From: Kitasatospora cheerisanensis KCTC 2395
GTDB taxonomy: Bacteria; Actinomycetota; Actinomycetes; Streptomycetales; Streptomycetaceae
Length of the DNA stretch: 64,000 nucleotides
NCBI RefSeq assembly: GCF_000696185.1
Contig: NZ_KK853997.1
Span: 4,547,981 to 4,611,980, forward strand
Reading direction: 5' to 3'
Below are positions 1 to 6,326 of the stretch, piece after piece. Made by a program: the position numbers and the translations under genes. Positions within the stretch are counted from its first letter, which is position 1, and each line of letters begins with the position of its first letter. The notes under the pieces were generated by a model. It saw only the letters and a program-made list of their open reading frames with translations. It did no database searches and had not been told where the DNA came from.

Positions 1-644
1 CCGACCACATCGACCTGTACCAGATGCACCACATCGACCGGCACACGCCGTGGGACGAGATCTGGGAGGCGTTCGCCGTCCTGCGGCAGCAGGGCAAGGT
101 GCTGTACTTCGGCTCCTCGAACTTCGCCGGCTGGCACCTTGCGCAGGCCCAGGAGGCGGCCCGCGAGCGGCACTTCCTCGGGCTGGTCGCCGAGCAGTCC
201 CGCTACAACCTGATGACCCGCTGGGCGGAGCTGGAGGTGCTGCCGGCGGCCCGGCACTACGGGATCGGCGTGATCCCGTGGGGCCCGCTGAACAGCGGTC
301 TGCTCGGCGGCGTGCTGCGCAAGCGGCGCGAGGGCACCGCGGCGCGCGGCGGCAGCGGCCACTCGGCGGCGGCGCTGGCCGAGCACGGCGACACCATCGA
401 GGCGTACGAGAAGCTGTGCGCCCGGGCCGGGGCCGATCCGGCGCACGTGGGCCTGGCCTGGCTGCTCGCACAGGAGGGCGTGACCGGTCCGATCATCGGC
501 CCGCGCACGGTGGCGCAGCTGGACGGTTCGCTGCCCGCCCTCGACCTGGAGCTGGACGCCGACCTGCTGGCCGAGCTGGACCGGCTGTTCCCGCCGCCCG
601 GCCCGAACGGCGGCGGCCCCGCGCCGGAGGCCTACGCCTGGTAG
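1..644 (+). CDS. Aldo/keto reductase, C-terminal part (5' end outside window)
   Basis: The reading frame is already open at base 3 and ends with TAG at 642-644, so the gene starts upstream of the window. About 213 residues are visible. It begins in the region around the conserved active-site histidine (DLYQMHHID), followed by the family's GSSNFAGW strand, a Q-S-R-Y-N segment and a WGPLNSGLL loop that contributes to NADPH binding. These are typical of voltage-gated-channel-beta/YghZ-type aldo/keto reductases, which reduce carbonyls with NADPH in the cytoplasm. The substrate cannot be told. The in-window ATG at 24 lies in the middle of the fold and is not the start. Confidence 0.9.
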   Translation, partial: DHIDLYQMHHIDRHTPWDEIWEAFAVLRQQGKVLYFGSSNFAGWHLAQAQEAARERHFLGLVAEQSRYNLMTRWAELEVLPAARHYGIGVIPWGPLNSGLLGGVLRKRREGTAARGGSGHSAAALAEHGDTIEAYEKLCARAGADPAHVGLAWLLAQEGVTGPIIGPRTVAQLDGSLPALDLELDADLLAELDRLFPPPGPNGGGPAPEAYAW

Positions 645-707
645 CGGTCGGGGCGGGCGCCCAAGCCTCGGCCGGGGGTGGCTCAGGCCCTACCGAGGGG
701 TGGCGGC

Positions 708-1169
708 TCAGGCCCGGCCGGGCTCGACGAAGACCACCGGGGCCTCGTTGTCCAGCACCACCCGGCCGAGCAGCGCGGCCAGTGCTCCGCGCTGCTCGGC
801 GTCCAGGCCGTCGCCCAGGGCGTCGATCCGGCGGCAGGCGTCGGCGTAGAAGCGTTCGGCGAGTTCGGTGCCCTCGGGGGTGAGGGCGACCCGGACGGCC
901 CGGCTGTCGCGCGGGTCGTCCTCGCGGCGGACCAGGCCGTGCTGGGCGGTGCGGTCGACCAGTCCGGTGAGTGAGGACTTGGCCAGGCCCAGGGCGCCGG
1001 AGAGTTCGCCCATGCCGTACGGACGGGCCATCAGGACGCAGAGCAGCTGGCCCTGTTGCGGGGTCAGGCCGTGGGTGCGGCCGGCCTGCGTGTAGGCGGC
1101 GTCCACCAGGAAGGAGGACCGCACCAGGGCGGTGACCAGGCTCATCGGACCGGCTTCGGGTTTCGCCAT
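708..1169 (-). CDS. MarR-family transcriptional regulator
   Basis: A 153-residue winged-helix protein of usual MarR length. The helix-turn-helix lies around YGMGELSGALGLAKSSLTG, followed by the wing with the DPRDSRA motif. The ATG at 1169 (MAKPEAG) is chosen: the frame stays open to 1247, but the extra residues would be translated from the operator region. The gene is divergent from the FAD oxidoreductase at 1306. Three copies of a TTCG-N5-CGAA dyad lie between the two, so autoregulation plus control of the oxidoreductase is the simplest reading. The ligand is unknown; MarR proteins with such neighbours often sense quinones or phenolics (inference). Confidence 0.88.
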   Translation of the reverse strand: MAKPEAGPMSLVTALVRSSFLVDAAYTQAGRTHGLTPQQGQLLCVLMARPYGMGELSGALGLAKSSLTGLVDRTAQHGLVRREDDPRDSRAVRVALTPEGTELAERFYADACRRIDALGDGLDAEQRGALAALLGRVVLDNEAPVVFVEPGRA

Positions 1170-1193
1170 TCGGCGAGCGTACCAAGGCAGGTA

Positions 1194-1279
1194 GTTCGCT
1201 GGGCGAAGTTCTTTTTCGCATCCGCTGGTAATTCGTGCTGCGAACAACTATGTTCGTGGTGCGAACGGAAGGCGTTCGC
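1194..1279. promoter_or_regulatory. Triplicate operator (TTCG-N5-CGAA) between divergent MarR and oxidoreductase genes
   Basis: Three 15-bp dyads of the same type are visible: GTTCGCTGGGCGAAG at 1194-1208, ATTCGTGCTGCGAAC at 1231-1245 and GTTCGTGGTGCGAAC at 1252-1266. Their centres are 37 and 21 bp apart. A further GCGAAC/GTTCGC inverted pair spans 1261-1279. The region is AT-richer than its surroundings and must hold both promoters. Repeated, similar dyads between a regulator and its divergent target are the usual sign of the regulator's own binding sites. Confidence 0.7.
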
Positions 1280-1305
1280 GGGGGCCGCTGAAGGGGTGGG
1301 CAGTC

Positions 1306-2403
1306 ATGAGTCGTACCGTCGTGGTGATCGGTGGGGGCTACGGGGGCGCGTCGGTCGCCAAGGCGCTGCAGGGCGAGGCCGAGGTGGTGCTGGTCGACCC
1401 GCGGGACGCGTTCGTCAACGTGGCCGGCTCGCTGCGGGCACTGGTCCGGCCCGACTGGGCGGGCAGCATGTTCTTCCCGTACGAGACGCTGCTGACCGGG
1501 GGCCGGGTGGTCCGCGACCGGGCCGTCTCGGTCGACCCGGGCGGCGTGACGCTCGCCTCCGGCGAGCACCTGCCCGCCGACTACCTGGTGCTGGCCACCG
1601 GCTCCCGGCACAGCCACCCGGCGCACCCGGCCGCCGACGGCACGGCCGAGGCGATCGAGGCCGTCCGCGCCTCGCACGGCGAACTCGCCGGCGCGCGGCG
1701 GGTGCTGATCCTCGGCGCCGGGCCGGTCGGCCTGGAGCTGGCCGGGGAGATCAAGGAGGTCTGGCCGGACAAGCGGGTGGTGCTGGTCGACCCCGGCGAG
1801 ACACTGCTGCCCGGCTTCCTGCCCGAGGTGGTCGAGGACCTGCACCGGCAGCTGGACGCGCTCGGCGTCGAACTGCGGCTCGGCGCCGCCCTGGCCGAGC
1901 CGCCGGCCGGCGAACCCGGGCGCGCGGGGGAGTTCACCGTCACCACCACCGCGGGCGAGCGGCTGACCGCCGACCTCTGGTACCGGGCGTACGGCGCCGC
2001 CGTCAACGGCGACTACCTGGCCGACGGCAAGCTGACGGAGCGCACCGCGCGCGGCAAGGTCGCGGTGACCGGGCGGCTCAACGTCGAGGGCCACGAGCAC
2101 GTGTACGCGATCGGCGACCTGGCGGACCTGCCGGAGGCCGACATGGCCGGCTTCGCGATGCAGCACGCCGAGGTGGTGGCGAAGAACATCTCCGCCCAGC
2201 TGCGCGGCGAGCAGCCCACCGAGGTCTACCGTCCGCTCGGCCACCCGATGGTCATGCTGCCGCTGGGCAGCACCGGCGGGGTCGGCCAACTGCCTTCGCC
2301 GGACGGTCCGTTCGCGGCGCCGGCCGCGATGATCGCCGAGTTCAAGGGCACCGACCTGTTCACCGCGCGGATGGTCGAGCAGTTCGGCCCGCACGCGGCC
2401 TGA
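1306..2403 (+). CDS. FAD/NAD(P)-dependent oxidoreductase, FSP1/AIFM2-like
   Basis: 365 residues. An N-terminal Rossmann motif (VIGGGYGG, residues about 6-13) binds FAD; a second one (ILGAGPVGLELAGE, about 135-148) binds NAD(P)H. The second FAD-binding signature HVYAIGDLAD lies near residue 264. This is the single-polypeptide type II NADH:quinone reductase/FSP1-like fold, and no redox-active disulfide CxxxxC is seen. The likely activity is NAD(P)H oxidation with a quinone acceptor (inference). ATG at 1306 follows a purine-rich GAAGGGGTGGG. The gene lies under the MarR-type operator array and ends at a palindromic terminator. Confidence 0.85.
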   Translation: MSRTVVVIGGGYGGASVAKALQGEAEVVLVDPRDAFVNVAGSLRALVRPDWAGSMFFPYETLLTGGRVVRDRAVSVDPGGVTLASGEHLPADYLVLATGSRHSHPAHPAADGTAEAIEAVRASHGELAGARRVLILGAGPVGLELAGEIKEVWPDKRVVLVDPGETLLPGFLPEVVEDLHRQLDALGVELRLGAALAEPPAGEPGRAGEFTVTTTAGERLTADLWYRAYGAAVNGDYLADGKLTERTARGKVAVTGRLNVEGHEHVYAIGDLADLPEADMAGFAMQHAEVVAKNISAQLRGEQPTEVYRPLGHPMVMLPLGSTGGVGQLPSPDGPFAAPAAMIAEFKGTDLFTARMVEQFGPHAA

Positions 2404-2417
2404 GCCGCGGGAACGAC

Positions 2418-2447
2418 GAAGGCCCCGGTCCGCGGACCGGGGCCTTC
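2418..2447. terminator. Bidirectional terminator between convergent genes
   Basis: GAAGGCCCCGGTCCG is followed directly by its exact complement, a perfect 30-bp palindrome. It lies between the stop of the oxidoreductase (+) and the stop of serC (-), where it can serve both. There is no long U-tract, as is usual in these genomes. Confidence 0.8.
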
Positions 2448-2459
2448 GAGGGACGGGTG

Positions 2460-3584
2460 TCAGTCGTTCAGGTGCTCGACCACGTAGTCGATCGCGCCGG
2501 TGAGCTTCTCGACGTCCGCCGGGTCGATCGCCGGGAACATCGCGATGCGCAGCTGGTTGCGGCCCAGCTTGCGGTACGGCTCGGTGTCCACGATGCCGTT
2601 GGCACGCAGTGCCTTGGCGACCGCCGCGGCGTCCACCGACTCGTCGAAGTCGATGGTGCCGACGACCTGCGAGCGCTCCTCCGCCTTGGCGACGAACGGC
2701 TGCGCGTAGGGGGACTTCTCGGCCCACGCGTACAGGATCGAGGAGGACTCGGCGGTGCGGGCGACCGCCCAGTCCAGACCGCCCTGGCCGTTCATCCACT
2801 CCAGCTGGTCGGCCAGCAGGAAGAGGGTGGAGATGGCCGGGGTGTTGTACGTCTGGTCCTTCGAGGAGTTGTCGATCGCGGTCGGCAGGTCGAAGAACGG
2901 CGGGATGTACCGGCCGGAGGCGGCGATCTCGGCGGCGCGCTCCAGGGCGGCCGGGGAGAAGGTGGCCAGCCACAGGCCGCCCTCGGAGGCGAAGGACTTC
3001 TGCGGGGCGAAGTAGTAGACGTCCGTCTCGCGGATGTCGACGGGCAGGCCGCCGGCGCCGGAGGTGGCGTCGACCAGCACCAGCGAGCCCGCGTCCGCGC
3101 CCTCGGGGCGGCGGATCGGCATGGCGACACCGGTGGAGGTCTCGTTGTGGGTGAGCGCGTAGACGTCGACGCCCGCCTCGGCGACCGGCAGCGGGTGGGT
3201 GCCCGGCTCGGTCTTGATGACGGTCGGCTCGGCCAGCCACGGGGCGGCCTTCACGGAGGACGCGAACTTGGAGGAGAACTCACCGAAGTTCAGGTGCTGC
3301 GACTTCTCGCGCACCAGCCCGAACGCGGCGATGTCCCAGAACGCGGTGGAGCCGCCGTTGCCGAGCACCACCTGGTAGCCCTCGGGCAGCGAGAACAGGT
3401 CGGCGACGCCCTGGCGGACGCGCTTCACGACGTTCTTGACCGGGGCCTGACGGTGGGAGGTGCCCAGCAGGGAGGTTCCGGTGGCGGCGAGGGCACTCAG
3501 GGCCTCGGGGCGCACCTTGGAGGGGCCGCAGCCGAAGCGGCCGTCGTTGGGCAGATTGTCGGCGGGGATCTGAATCTGAGCCAC
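2460..3584 (-). CDS. serC: Phosphoserine transaminase SerC
   Basis: 374 residues, the usual length. This PLP-dependent class V aminotransferase converts 3-phosphohydroxypyruvate and glutamate to phosphoserine in serine synthesis; the same enzyme can serve vitamin B6 synthesis. N-terminal GRFGCGPSKVR is typical of the actinobacterial SerC subgroup. GNGGST at 76-80 contacts the PLP phosphate, and the PLP lysine is K196 in YYFAPQKSF. The start is GTG at 3584, giving MAQIQIP. A TAGGGT -10 element ends only 6 nt before this GTG, so the mRNA is probably leaderless. Confidence 0.95.
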   Translation of the reverse strand: MAQIQIPADNLPNDGRFGCGPSKVRPEALSALAATGTSLLGTSHRQAPVKNVVKRVRQGVADLFSLPEGYQVVLGNGGSTAFWDIAAFGLVREKSQHLNFGEFSSKFASSVKAAPWLAEPTVIKTEPGTHPLPVAEAGVDVYALTHNETSTGVAMPIRRPEGADAGSLVLVDATSGAGGLPVDIRETDVYYFAPQKSFASEGGLWLATFSPAALERAAEIAASGRYIPPFFDLPTAIDNSSKDQTYNTPAISTLFLLADQLEWMNGQGGLDWAVARTAESSSILYAWAEKSPYAQPFVAKAEERSQVVGTIDFDESVDAAAVAKALRANGIVDTEPYRKLGRNQLRIAMFPAIDPADVEKLTGAIDYVVEHLND

Positions 3585-3590
3585 CCCCGC

Positions 3591-3596
3591 ACCCTA
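3591..3596 (-). promoter_or_regulatory. -10 element of a probable leaderless serC promoter
   Basis: On the minus strand TAGGGT occupies 3596-3591, and the serC GTG begins at 3584. Transcription would therefore start at or within a base of the start codon. No Shine-Dalgarno sequence precedes the GTG, which agrees with a leaderless message. No clear -35 box is visible. Confidence 0.55.
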
Positions 3597-3732
3597 TCGC
3601 CCCGGATTGCCCCGCCGTACGGGCCGTCCGGCCGCTGAGACGTGATCTTCCCGGCACCGGACAGCACTCACCGGAGCACGCGCCGCCCCTGGTCAGGGGC
3701 TGTGCGCGTGCCCGGCGGCGGGGTCAGGGGGG

Positions 3733-3747
3733 CTGACGGTCCGTCAG
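3733..3747. terminator. Short hairpin downstream of citrate synthase gene
   Basis: CTGACG-GTC-CGTCAG forms a 6-bp stem with a 3-nt loop, 19 bases past the citrate synthase stop on the minus strand. It is short and has no U-tract, so it is a weak terminator candidate. Confidence 0.35.
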
Positions 3748-3766
3748 TTGTTCACCTGATCGGGTG

Positions 3767-4867
3767 TCAGTGCGCGATCTGGTCCCAGCCCTCGATCTCC
3801 TCCGGCTTGCGGGTGCCGGGGCCGATGTAGCGGGCGGCCGGGCGGACAAGCCGGCCGGTGCGCTTCTGCTCCAGGATGTGGGCCGACCAGCCGGCGGTGC
3901 GGGCGCAGGTGAACATCGAGGTGAACATGTGCGCCGGGACCTCGGCGAAGTCCAGCATGATGGCGGCCCAGAACTCGACGTTGGTGGCCAGCACGCGGTC
4001 GGGGCGGCGGTTGTGCAGCTCCTCCAGCGCGGCCTTCTCCAGCGCCTCGGCGATCTCGAAGCGCGGCGCGCCGAGCTCCTTGGCGGTGCGGCGCAGCACG
4101 CGGGCGCGCGGGTCCTCGGCGCGGTAGACGCGGTGGCCGAAGCCCATCAGGCGCTCGCCCTTGTCGAGGGCCTTCTTCACGTAGCCGACCGCGTCGCCGG
4201 TGCGCTCGATCTCCTCGATCATGCCGAGCACCCGGGACGGGGCGCCGCCGTGCAGCGGGCCGGACATCGCGCCGACCGCGCCGGACAGCGCCGCGGCGAC
4301 GTCGGCGCCGGTGGAGGCGATGACGCGGGCAGTGAAGGTGGAGGCGTTCATGCCGTGCTCGGCGGCGGACGTCCAGTAGGCGTCGACGGCCTTGACGTGC
4401 TTCGGGTCCGGCTCGCCGCGCCAGCGGATCATGAACCGCTCGACGATGGTCTCGGCCTTGTCGATCTCGCTCTGCGGGACCATCGGCAGGCCCTGGCCGC
4501 GGGCGGACTGGGCGACGTAGGACAGCGCCATCACGGCGGCCCGGGCGAGGTCGTCGCGGGCCTGCTCGGCGGAGATGTCCAGCAGCGGCTTGAGGCCCCA
4601 GACCGGGGCGAGCATGGCGAGGGCGGACTGCACGTCGACCCGGATGTCGCCGGAGTGGACCGGGATCGGGAACGGCTCGGCGGCGGGCAGGCCCGGGGCG
4701 AACTTGCCGTCCACCAGCAGGCCCCACACGTGCCCGAAGGAGACCTGGCCGACCAGGTCCTCGATGTCCACCCCGCGGTAGCGCAGCGCGCCGCCCTCGC
4801 GATCGGGTTCGGCGATCTCGCTCTCGAAGGCGACGACACCCTCAAGGCCGGGTACGAAGTCCGACAT
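3767..4867 (-). CDS. citA2: Citrate synthase 2
   Basis: 366 residues. It condenses oxaloacetate and acetyl-CoA to citrate in the TCA cycle. Visible active-site residues are H171 (AAEHGMNAST), H206 (GPLHGGAP) and H245 (GFGHRVYRAEDPR). The usual catalytic aspartate of NVDFY is replaced by glutamate in NVEFW (E298). The ATG at 4867 is used because it follows AAGGAG at good spacing; the open frame runs further to 4921 but has no better start. It is divergent from pdxH. The upstream region carries nested inverted repeats that may be an operator. Confidence 0.92.
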   Translation of the reverse strand: MSDFVPGLEGVVAFESEIAEPDREGGALRYRGVDIEDLVGQVSFGHVWGLLVDGKFAPGLPAAEPFPIPVHSGDIRVDVQSALAMLAPVWGLKPLLDISAEQARDDLARAAVMALSYVAQSARGQGLPMVPQSEIDKAETIVERFMIRWRGEPDPKHVKAVDAYWTSAAEHGMNASTFTARVIASTGADVAAALSGAVGAMSGPLHGGAPSRVLGMIEEIERTGDAVGYVKKALDKGERLMGFGHRVYRAEDPRARVLRRTAKELGAPRFEIAEALEKAALEELHNRRPDRVLATNVEFWAAIMLDFAEVPAHMFTSMFTCARTAGWSAHILEQKRTGRLVRPAARYIGPGTRKPEEIEGWDQIAH

Positions 4868-5188
4868 CAGAACGGCTCCTTCAGTGATCCGACACGACGT
4901 GCGGCCGTGGTGGGGCGGCACGCCGGTGACCGATGGTGGTTGGCACTCGGTGCCAGAGTGGCAGGCACGGAGTGCATTGCGCCATACACCACGACGGTGA
5001 TGTTTCCCCCACGGGCCGCTCGAACCCCTGTCGTCTCCGGCATCGTCGGCGGATTTTCCGGGGCGCTCCGGTGAAAACCGGACGATTCCCCGGGCAGCGG
5101 GTCGGGTTGCGGTGGCGAGTCACCCTAACCCCGGGAGTTTGCCCGGACGCAGCGGCGCTCGGCGCTTGTCGTACGGGATGATGTCGGC
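4868..5188. other. Intergenic promoter region between citrate synthase (-) and pdxH (+)
   Basis: 321 bases with no convincing gene. They hold the two divergent promoters. The citrate synthase side contains the GCACTC/GAGTG repeat cluster at 4940-4975. Short frames on both strands have no homology that I recognise and no ribosome-binding site. Confidence 0.6.
4940..4975 (-). promoter_or_regulatory. Nested inverted repeats, possible CIRCE-like operator of citrate synthase
   Basis: TGGCAC-TCG-GTGCCA (4941-4955) is a perfect dyad. Overlapping it, TTGGCACTC (4940-4948) and GAGTGGCAG (4956-4964) form an N7-spaced dyad resembling the HrcA/CIRCE half sites TTAGCACTC and GAGTGCTAA, whose usual spacer is 9. 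A further GAGTGC follows at 4970-4975. The cluster lies 70-110 bp upstream of the citrate synthase ATG. The identity of any binding protein is a guess. Confidence 0.4.
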
Positions 5189-5905
5189 GTGCCTACCGCG
5201 GAACGCCACAGCCACCCGAGCGCCCTGTCCACGCCCGCCGAGGAGCGACCCGGGCCGGACCTGACGGTGATGCGCAAGCATTACCAGCACGAAGGCCTGT
5301 CCGAGGACCAGCTCGCCGAGGACCCGTTCCGGCAGTTCGCCCGCTGGTTCCACGAGGCGGTCGAGGCCGGCGTGGTCGAGCCCAACGCCATGGTGGTCTC
5401 CACCGCCGACGGCGACGGCGTGCCCTCCTCGCGCACCGTGCTGCTCAAGGGCTACGACCCGCGCGGCTTCGTGTTCTTCACCAACTACGGCTCCCGCAAG
5501 GGCACCGACCTGGCCGCCAACCCGAACGCCTCGCTGCTGTTCCCGTGGATCGCGCTGGCCCGCCAGGTGGTGATCGGCGGCCGGGTCGAGAAGGTCGGCC
5601 GGGACGAGACCGCCGCCTACTTCCGCACCCGCCCGCACGGCTCCCAGCTCGGTGCGTGGGCCAGCGAGCAGTCCAGCCCGGTGGCCGGGCGCGAGGTGCT
5701 GGAGCAGCGCTACGCCGACCTGGCCGCCCGCTACCCGGAGGGCGAGGGCGGCGTGCCGGTGCCGCCGTTCTGGGGCGGCTACCGGGTGGTCCCGCGCACC
5801 GTCGAGTTCTGGCAGGGCCGGGAGAACCGCCTGCACGACCGGCTGCGGTTCGTCGCGGAGCCCGGCGAGGGCGGCGGCTGGCGGGTCGAGCGGCTCTGCC
5901 CCTGA
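5189..5905 (+). CDS. pdxH: Pyridoxamine 5'-phosphate oxidase PdxH
   Basis: 238 residues. This FMN-dependent enzyme oxidises pyridoxine or pyridoxamine 5'-phosphate to PLP. Conserved features are the MRKHYQHEGL start of the fold, the FMN-binding SSRTVLLKGYD and FFTNYGSRKG segments, SQLGAWASEQS, and the C-terminal EFWQGRENRLHDR. GTG at 5189 gives a normal-length enzyme; the ATG at codon 28 is a possible shorter start. It is divergent from citrate synthase and sits just before the RiPP cluster. Confidence 0.93.
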   Translation: MPTAERHSHPSALSTPAEERPGPDLTVMRKHYQHEGLSEDQLAEDPFRQFARWFHEAVEAGVVEPNAMVVSTADGDGVPSSRTVLLKGYDPRGFVFFTNYGSRKGTDLAANPNASLLFPWIALARQVVIGGRVEKVGRDETAAYFRTRPHGSQLGAWASEQSSPVAGREVLEQRYADLAARYPEGEGGVPVPPFWGGYRVVPRTVEFWQGRENRLHDRLRFVAEPGEGGGWRVERLCP

Positions 5906-6008
5906 CGTTTCGGCGGACAGTCGAAGATCCACTCTGACTGATCGTCAACTACCCGCCGGTCACTGAGAGTCCGGCCGCCACGGATGGGTCAAGATTCGGT
6001 GGTTTAGC

Positions 6009-6038
6009 TTCGGCTGACGCGGGTAGCGCGGGTACGCT
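6009..6038 (+). promoter_or_regulatory. Candidate promoter of the fxs cluster
   Basis: TTCGGC (6009-6014) and TACGCT (6033-6038), separated by 18 bp, form a plausible HrdB-type promoter. It lies about 75 bp upstream of the precursor ATG in the only substantial gap before it. No clear operator dyad is seen beside it. Confidence 0.4.
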
Positions 6039-6111
6039 GCGGTCTGGGTGAAATTCTCGGCACAGGACGCCGAGGCCTGTCTCGCGCCGGCAGGCGCAGA
6101 AACGAGTCATC

Positions 6112-6282
6112 ATGGTCGCCGCCACCAAGCCCGCCGACAGCGCGCGCGTCGAGGAGTCCGCTCCTTCGCTGGCAGCTCTGGCCTCCCTCGGTGCAGAAGA
6201 GCTCACCGCCGAGCTCTACCGAGCCCTCCCCGGCGGTGACTCCGGCCAGGTGGCCGTCGCCGCGTTCAACTCCTCCATCTGA
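6112..6282 (+). CDS. fxsA: FxSxx-COOH RiPP precursor peptide FxsA
   Basis: A 56-residue peptide with start MVAATKPADS and C-terminal end AVAAFNSSI followed by TGA. The last five residues F-N-S-S-I fit the FxSxx-COOH rule that defines this RiPP precursor family. The maturase gene starts 44 bases downstream. The N-terminal two thirds (Ala/Glu/Leu-rich, with the LAALASLGAEELTAELYR stretch) would be the leader that the maturase recognises. Known family biology: a radical SAM enzyme links the Phe ring to a residue two positions on, giving a cyclophane; here that would join F52 and S54 (inference). The ribosome-binding site is weak. It is shorter than most gene-finder cut-offs and easily missed. 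Confidence 0.85.
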   Translation: MVAATKPADSARVEESAPSLAALASLGAEELTAELYRALPGGDSGQVAVAAFNSSI

Positions 6283-6326
6283 CCGGCCGACCGAGCGCAA
6301 CCGACGCGACGTCACCCCCGATCCCC

